Shown: positions 17,358 to 22,545 of the stretch, piece after piece
How the letters are laid out: each line of letters opens with the position of its first letter
How positions within the stretch are numbered: the stretch's first letter is position 1
Origin: Pleurobrachia bachei
Lineage: Eukaryota > Ctenophora > Tentaculata > Cydippida > Pleurobrachiidae
Direction: 5' to 3'
Length of the DNA: 22,545 nucleotides
Assembly (NCBI GenBank): GCA_000695325.1
Contig: AVPN01000116.1
Location: forward strand, 68,325-90,869
Program-made: the position numbers and the translations under genes
Notes under the pieces: generated by a model
The model's database searches: none
What the model saw: only the letters and a program-made list of their open reading frames with translations
Told to the model about the DNA's origin: nothing

Positions 17358-19185
17358 ATGCGATATTCAGGTATGCATATTGTCGTAATTATGGGCATAA
17401 TAAAAGTTAGAAAAAATTGTCCCGGGTAAGACTCCATAAATTGAGAAGCAGTGTGGGGAGATCGATGACATAACAATACCTGTTTCAGATGGCAGTGTAG
17501 TTTCGACATCATCAGTGGGGGCGGTGGATCTCGGTTCCATGGGAACGGGAAGCGATGATAGGTTGCTATGGAGATGTGACAGTTGGAGGGAGGGTGATGT
17601 CGGGGGTGAACCTGTACCAATGTCTCGTGAGGTTCGTTCATTTTGTAGGTTCATACAAAAACTGGGTTGAAACTAGCCCTTTATCCTAATATCAGGGGCC
17701 CCTAACATATTCTTATATCCGGGACCCCTAACATATTCTAATATCCGGGGCCCCTAACATCCCACATGTACGTCACACAGGTCCGACTGGCGAGGCTAGA
17801 GGAGGCGTTTAAGACCATCTTGGAGTGTGTAGGCGAGGATCCGACTAGGAACGGTCTTGTTGAGACTCCAGCCCGGGCTGCCAAGGCCATGCTGTTCCTA
17901 ACTAAAGGTGAGAGGGTTTGAGAGGGTTTCGATGGTTTATATATGTTTTGATGACATCATGGTACAAACTTCCTGCAACCATGGTAACCACTCCACAAGT
18001 TGTAACCATGGTAACCACAGGTTACGAAGAGAATGTGGATATGGTGGTAAAGAACGCTCGTTTTGACGAAGATTATAACAATATGGTAACGGTCAAAGAC
18101 ATTGAGTTTTACTCTCTCTGTGAGCACCATCTCATCCCCTTTTACGGAAAGGTAGGAAAATCCTCTTGAAGTTCAACACTAAACTATCCACCTAATTCGA
18201 ATATATTAGTGTTAGGTGGAGTCTGGAGAGTATTCGCGAATACTATTTTATCGAAGTATAGTAAAATAGTCAAGGAGAAGCTATTGCAGAACTAGTTCCA
18301 ACATCTGACGTTATCATCGAGTTCTGACCTTCCCCCTAATTGCTAATCAGTCTGGTGTGCCACTGAACAGGCACTGTTGCGAAAGATATTACATGAACTG
18401 AAGCAAACTGTTTCGCAACTTTCGAAGTGGTTCCAATCTCCTAATACTAACGTTTTAGCAACCCCTTCCTGAATCTTAACCTGGGTAAACCCCTATACAT
18501 TGAGTCCATTGGCCCTAATGGACCTGATATCCCCTTAGTAGTCCTACAAACACCGGCTCCATAGACCCACATATCTAACCCAATACCACCATATAATACA
18601 GATTCACATCGGCTACATACCGACGGGTCAGGTCCTTGGACTGAGCAAATTAGCCCGGATATCTGAGATGTTCACCCGCCGGTTACAGGTGAGAAAAAGA
18701 GAGGCTATCTATTATGTAAGAGTTCAACTTTCAAGTGTGTGTCACACAACCAACTCGTATCTCACGGTACTCCTGAAGTTCTGGTCGAGGTTAAACGTTC
18801 TTCAGGAGCACCGGGATCTCTATATCCCCTATTTCTATATCTCTCTAGAACCAGGAGAGGATAACAAAGCAGATAGCACACGCCGTGGTGGATGCAATAC
18901 GTCCCAGTGGAGTGGGTGTTATCATCGAGGCGACACACATGTGTATGTGTATGAGAGGTAAGAGAGAGATTGGTGTATTTACTATAGAGTGAGAGAGAGA
19001 TTGGTTCATATAAATAGATAGACAGACTGACTGACTGACAATAATTATTTATAAATAATGTCGGATACTCTATCTGCCTAGGTGTCCAGAAGAGTGGCTC
19101 TGTCACCATGACTAGCACGATGATGGGGACCTTCCTGGATGACCCCCGGACCAGAGATGAGTTCCTCCGTTTCTGTCGAGGATAG
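17358..19185 (+). CDS. GCH1: GTP cyclohydrolase I
   Basis: The enzyme converts GTP to 7,8-dihydroneopterin triphosphate, the first step of tetrahydrobiopterin synthesis, in the cytosol as a decamer. Exons: 17358-17370, 17489-17631, 17781-17907, 18021-18151, 18602-18688, 18849-18957, 19082-19185. All phases agree and the product is 237 residues (human 250). Visible signatures are [19 protein letters not shown] and [12 protein letters not shown] with zinc ligands Cys128 and His131, then [35 protein letters not shown] with the third ligand Cys199, and a [15 protein letters not shown] end. The last five exons are secure. The N-terminal two (a 13-bp first exon and 17489-17631) encode a variable region and are chosen for phase and splice sites; an internal Met at 17539 is an alternative start. 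A possible AATAAA lies at 19422. Confidence 0.93.
17689..17764. repeat. 26-bp repeat, about three copies, in GCH1 intron 2
   Basis: Three consecutive units of the form ATATCCGGGGCCCCTAACAT plus ATTCT(T/A), starting at 17689, 17715 and 17741 with one or two changes each; the last is partial. Each has a GGGGCCCC palindrome core, broken to GGGACCCC in the middle unit. The array ends about 15 bp before the next exon. Confidence 0.88.
18188..18419. repeat. Cluster of palindromes in GCH1 intron 4
   Basis: Inverted repeats follow one another: CCACCTAA/TTAGGTGG (18188-18195, 18212-18219), the perfect 16-bp palindrome AGTATTCGCGAATACT (18229-18244), ACTATTTTA/TAAAATAGT (18242-18250, 18262-18270) and GTTGCGAAA/TTTCGCAAC (18376-18384, 18411-18419). 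The next unit repeats them, with one change in the third. Confidence 0.8.
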
Positions 19186-19529
19186 TTTGTAGTGGTACTC
19201 CCTGGGTTGTAATCATGGTAACCACTGGGTTGTAACCATGGTAATCATGAATTCCTCTGATTCTGTCGAGGATAGGTTTGTTGATACTAATTGGGATCTT
19301 TGTAGGGAGTGACTGCGTCACCAAAGAACTTTTCTAACCGGATATTTTATTTATTATTGCTGGGAAATATTGCTGCCGATATAAATACTACTAGGTTAAA
19401 CTTTGCATAATAACTTTGCATAATAAAAACATTTTTCTGAGATAATTTTTAAATATCATTTTCATTACTTGACTTTACCGATGATCAACAATCAAACAAG
19501 TAATCAGATTTATTGTTGTTTCAGTAACT
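19186..19529 (+). other. GCH1 3' flank
   Basis: Contains CCATGGTAAC motif copies (about 19205-19246) and an imperfect repeat of the last coding bases (19249-19281 resembles 19159-19190). AT-rich sequence with AATAAA at 19422-19427 follows. The end is a pyrimidine-rich TGTTGTTTCAG that resembles a splice acceptor. No gene. Confidence 0.6.
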
Positions 19530-20903
19530 GAAAATCCTCTTGAAGTTCAACACTAAACTATCCACCTAATTCGAATATATTAGTGTTAGGTGGAGTCTGG
19601 AGAGTATTCGCGAATACTATTTTATCGAAGTATAGTAAACTAGTCAAGGAGAGGCTATTGCAGAACTAGTTCCAACATCTGACGTTATCATCGAGTTCTG
19701 ACCTTCCCCCTAATTGCTAATCAGTCTGGTGTGCCACTGAACAGGCACTGTTGCGAAAGATATTACATGAACTGAAGCAAACTGTTTCGCAACTTTCGAA
19801 GTGGTTCCAATCTCCTAATACTAACGTTTTAGCAACCCCTTCCTGAATCTTAACCTGGGTAAACCCCTATACATTGAGTCCATTGGCCCTAATGGACCTG
19901 ATATCCCCTTAGTAGTCCTACAAACACCGGCTCCATAGACCCACATATCTAACCCAATACCACCATATAATACAGATTCACATCGGCTACATACCGACGG
20001 GTCAGGTCCTTGGACTGAGCAAATTAGCCCGGATATCTGAGATGTTCACCCGCCGGTTACAGGTGAGAAAAAGAGAGGCTATCTATTATGTAAGAGTTCA
20101 ACTTTCAAGTGTGTGTCACACAACCAACTCGTATCTCACGGTACTCCTGAAGTTCTGGTCGAGGTTAAACGTTCTTCAGGAGCACCGGGATCTCTATATC
20201 CCCTATTTCTATATCTCTCTAGAACCAGGAGAGGATAACAAAGCAGATAGCACACGCCGTGGTGGATGCAATACGTCCCAGTGGAGTGGGTGTTATCATC
20301 GAGGCGACACACATGTGTATGTGTATGAGAGGTAAGAGAGAGATTGGTGTATTTACTATAGAGTGAGAGAGAGATTGGTTCATATAAATAGATAGACAGA
20401 CTGACTGACTGACAATAATTATTTATAAATAATGTCGGATACTCTATCTGCCTAGGTGTCCAGAAGAGTGGCTCTGTCACCATGACTAGCACGATGATGG
20501 GGACCTTCCTGGATGACCCCCGGACCAGAGATGAGTTCCTCCGTTTCTGTCGAGGATAGTTTGTAGTGGTACTCCCTGGGTTGTAATCATGGTAACCACT
20601 GGGTTGTAACCATGGTAATCATGAATTCCTCTGATTCTGTCGAGGATAGGTTTGTTGATACTAATTGGGATCTTTGTAGGGAGTGACTGCGTCACCAAAG
20701 AACTTTTCTAACCGGATATTTTATTTATTATTGCTGGGAAATATTGCTGCCGATATAAATACTACTAGGTTAAACTTTGCATAATAACTTTGCATAATAA
20801 AAACATTTTTCTGAGATAATTTTTAAATATCATTTTCATTACTTGACTTTACCGATGATCAACAATCAAACAAGTAATCAGATTTATTGTTGTTTCAGTA
20901 ACT
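19530..20903 (+). pseudogene. GCH1: Duplicated 3' half of GTP cyclohydrolase I (exons 5'-7')
   Basis: This is the second copy of the 1374-bp unit. It carries intact versions of the last three GCH1 exons: 19976-20062, 20223-20331 and 20456-20559, with splice sites, reading frame, Cys199 equivalent and stop all preserved. It lacks the exons encoding the first 138 residues, including Cys128 and His131, so alone it cannot make an enzyme. Because exon 4 ends in phase 0 and exon 5' starts in phase 0, exon 4 could splice to exon 5' and give an identical protein with a different 3' UTR. It could also be the second allele assembled in tandem. Confidence 0.88.
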
Positions 20904-22060
20904 TATTCAGGACATTTTGTATTTTGTTATAACCACGTGGGCTGTTGCTGTACTTTTTATTACTACATCTGTGAGAACATGCTTTTTATTCAGCCCCCCC
21001 CCCTTCGTTAATTAATTGCGATCCATCCTCCAAAAACACAATTAACCCTCATTCTCACTCTAGCATGGGTCCACATCAATCTGTGCTGTGTATCCTCGGG
21101 GAATGGCCGCAGGGTAGCTGCAGTATTGAATATGACCCTGACTCTGGCTGGACAGCAACTTCTTCCCTGAAAGACAGCAAGAGATAGACAGCTCCAACTC
21201 CCTCCTTTTCTGAGAGACAGACAGTTCTCCAACTTCAGATGATGCGTGGGCAGGAGGACAGCTCAGTAGAATCAGCTGGTTTACACCTTGGTAAGTCTTG
21301 TTGTTTGTAAAGCTAGCACGTTCTCCATGTTACTAAGGAGAGAGTGCTGTCTGTCTTTACAGACACGCTGTAACCGGTGTCTTTTCTTTCAATTTGTTGA
21401 CCCGGGACCCCCTTTCCCCCTGATCACAAAGTTCATTCACATTCGCAAACAAAGCATTTTTAGCACTCTAGCCATGCAGTATTTTCATGAACTTAGTTAG
21501 GGTTCAATTCAAAGTAGGTATCAGGTTAGGAAGTTTGCTGTAGGGCACGTGACGTGCTTGGTATCGTATGATATATAGCGGTAATGAACTTTGGTCAGGA
21601 CATACTCTATATAACAGAGCTGTAGTTGGAGTCCGATTTCAAATGTTTAATACGTCAATATGAAATACACGTCAATGGAGGATAGTAGGTATATATATAC
21701 TTATCGGGAGGTGACATGGCACTCGTGATTTTCTGTTCTGTATTCTTTATCATGTGGTTTATTTTTTTATCAGGCGAAGTTTACTTTCTGTATGGGTGGA
21801 GCTTGTTTTGTCGAAACCAGCTTGTTCTCGTTTTTATCTATCTGGGGCGCTAAGAGAAAGGGTATAGCAAGGGTGGGGCAAATATATTGTAAGTCTGCAT
21901 GAAGAAATTTGATGCTGTCTATAGACCGCCGTAGACCCCGGTCGTGGTCCCCGATTAAAGCGGTCTAATGGTGGACATGGACAGACAGCTAGAACATCTT
22001 CCGTCTCTTGTTACCCTTCCCATTTGCTATCTAACTATTCGTCCTAGCTTTATACATTTC
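20904..22060. other. No confident gene
   Basis: I found no recognisable family. A possible first exon reads MMRGQEDSSVESAGLHL from about 21239 to a good donor (G|GTAAGTCT near 21291), but no partner exon could be identified. Another short forward ATG frame of about 41 codons begins at 21065. Both are weak. Confidence 0.4.
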
Positions 22061-22063
22061 TTG

Positions 22064-22187
22064 CCTTCCCCGACCTTCTTTCCCTCTCTCGGCCTTCTTT
22101 CTATTTCTCCCTACCTTCTTTCCCTCCCTCTCTTGGCCTTCTTTCTATCTCTCCCAGCCTTCCATCTCTCCCTGCCTTCTCTCATAT
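22064..22187. repeat. Pyrimidine-rich imperfect repeats
   Basis: Repeated GGCCTTCTTTCTAT(T/C)TCTCCC-like units on the forward strand, almost pure pyrimidine. The forward reading frame at 21968-22252 simply translates this tract and is not a convincing gene. Confidence 0.8.
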
Positions 22188-22276
22188 ATGTATATTGTAG
22201 TACTATAAACAGTCTGTCTCTTCATTGGATCTACTGCTTTCCAACGAGCTAATGAGCCTTCCGTAGTGCATCTTCC

Positions 22277-22330
22277 AGCTAGAGAGAGGGGGAGAGATGT
22301 GGAGAGATATGGAGAGAGAGAGAGAGAGAG

Positions 22331-22370
<40 letters not shown>

Positions 22371-22383
22371 AAAGAGAGATAGA
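22277..22383. repeat. GA-rich microsatellite
   Basis: A (GA)n tract with small interruptions (GAAAAAGA, AAAAGG), purine-rich on the forward strand. Together with the pyrimidine tract about 100 bp earlier it forms opposite-strand complementary sequences that could pair. Confidence 0.9.
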
Positions 22384-22490
22384 AACGTAGGGGAATAGAA
22401 GGGACAGTTAAAACTATAATTCTGGGGGGGTCCAGCCCTAAAAAAAGCTAATGGTACCCTGATTTTGGTCGATGGCGTTTTTTAGTTTAG

Positions 22491-22540
22491 CTTTTTTTAG
22501 CTTTTTTTAGCCTTTTTTAGCTTTTTTTAGCCCTTTTTTA
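22491..22540. repeat. Five 10-bp units with helically phased T-tracts
   Basis: Five consecutive 10-mers of the form CTTTTTTTAG (variants start CC or CCC). The T-tracts recur once per helical turn. A related sequence in the opposite orientation, CCCTAAAAAAAGCTA, lies at about 22436-22450. The array runs to near the window end, so its full length is not visible. Confidence 0.85.
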
Positions 22541-22545
22541 CGCTA

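Larger units (their letters stand above)
18156..19529 (+). repeat. Tandem duplication unit 1 (1374 bp), GCH1 exons 5-7
   Basis: The unit starts four bases after the exon 4 donor GT and runs through the last GCH1 exon and its 3' flank. It is repeated immediately at 19530-20903 with a constant offset of 1374. I noticed only two substitutions, near 18266 and 18279. The junction shows at most one shared base. Confidence 0.95.

Noticed and set aside
18762-19118. Reverse-strand frame of 118 codons (repeated at 20136-20492)
   Set aside because: It lies opposite GCH1 exons 6 and 7 and intron repeats and appears twice only because of the tandem duplication.

Overview
The window looks like animal nuclear DNA: spliced genes with short GT-AG introns, AATAAA signals, many microsatellites, and protein families typical of metazoans. 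A sponge or another early-branching invertebrate would fit the compact layout, but the species cannot be fixed from the sequence. It is not a prokaryotic operon region, and the genes appear to be unrelated neighbours.

Layout. 1-899: intergenic, with a striking 73-bp hairpin. 900-3831: a 1466-bp tandem duplication, each copy carrying a CUTC-type copper homeostasis gene (+). 3832-4848: intergenic, with a short inverted-repeat element. 4849-8493 (-): a multi-exon gene for a secreted, probably GPI-anchored Ly6/uPAR (LU, three-finger) protein with an internal three-exon duplication. 8494-12240: no confident gene. It holds arrays rich in GAAAGTGAAA (IRF/ISRE-like) motifs and a ~1.55-kb tandem duplication. 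12297-13464 (-): a second, single-domain LU gene with all ten cysteines. 14723-16387 (-): an MFS transporter most like SLC18B1, three exons. 17358-19185 (+): GTP cyclohydrolase I, seven exons. Its last three exons are repeated in a nearly identical 1374-bp tandem copy (19530-20903). 20904-22545: no confident gene, ending in GA-rich, pyrimidine-rich and phased T-tract repeats.

The most surprising observation is in CUTC copy 1. Positions 1648-1698 (51 bases, exactly 17 codons) are the base-by-base complement, not the reverse complement, of positions 3114-3164 in copy 2, with normal homology on both sides. Inversion, gene conversion and ordinary mutation do not produce parallel complement. The block destroys the C-terminus of copy 1. 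It is either a data-handling or deliberate edit, or an extraordinary systematic base-exchange event.

Four adjacent direct duplications of 1.2-1.6 kb in 22 kb also raise the question of whether some are allelic copies laid end to end by the assembler. All gene names rest on reading the translated exons by eye. No database search was run.
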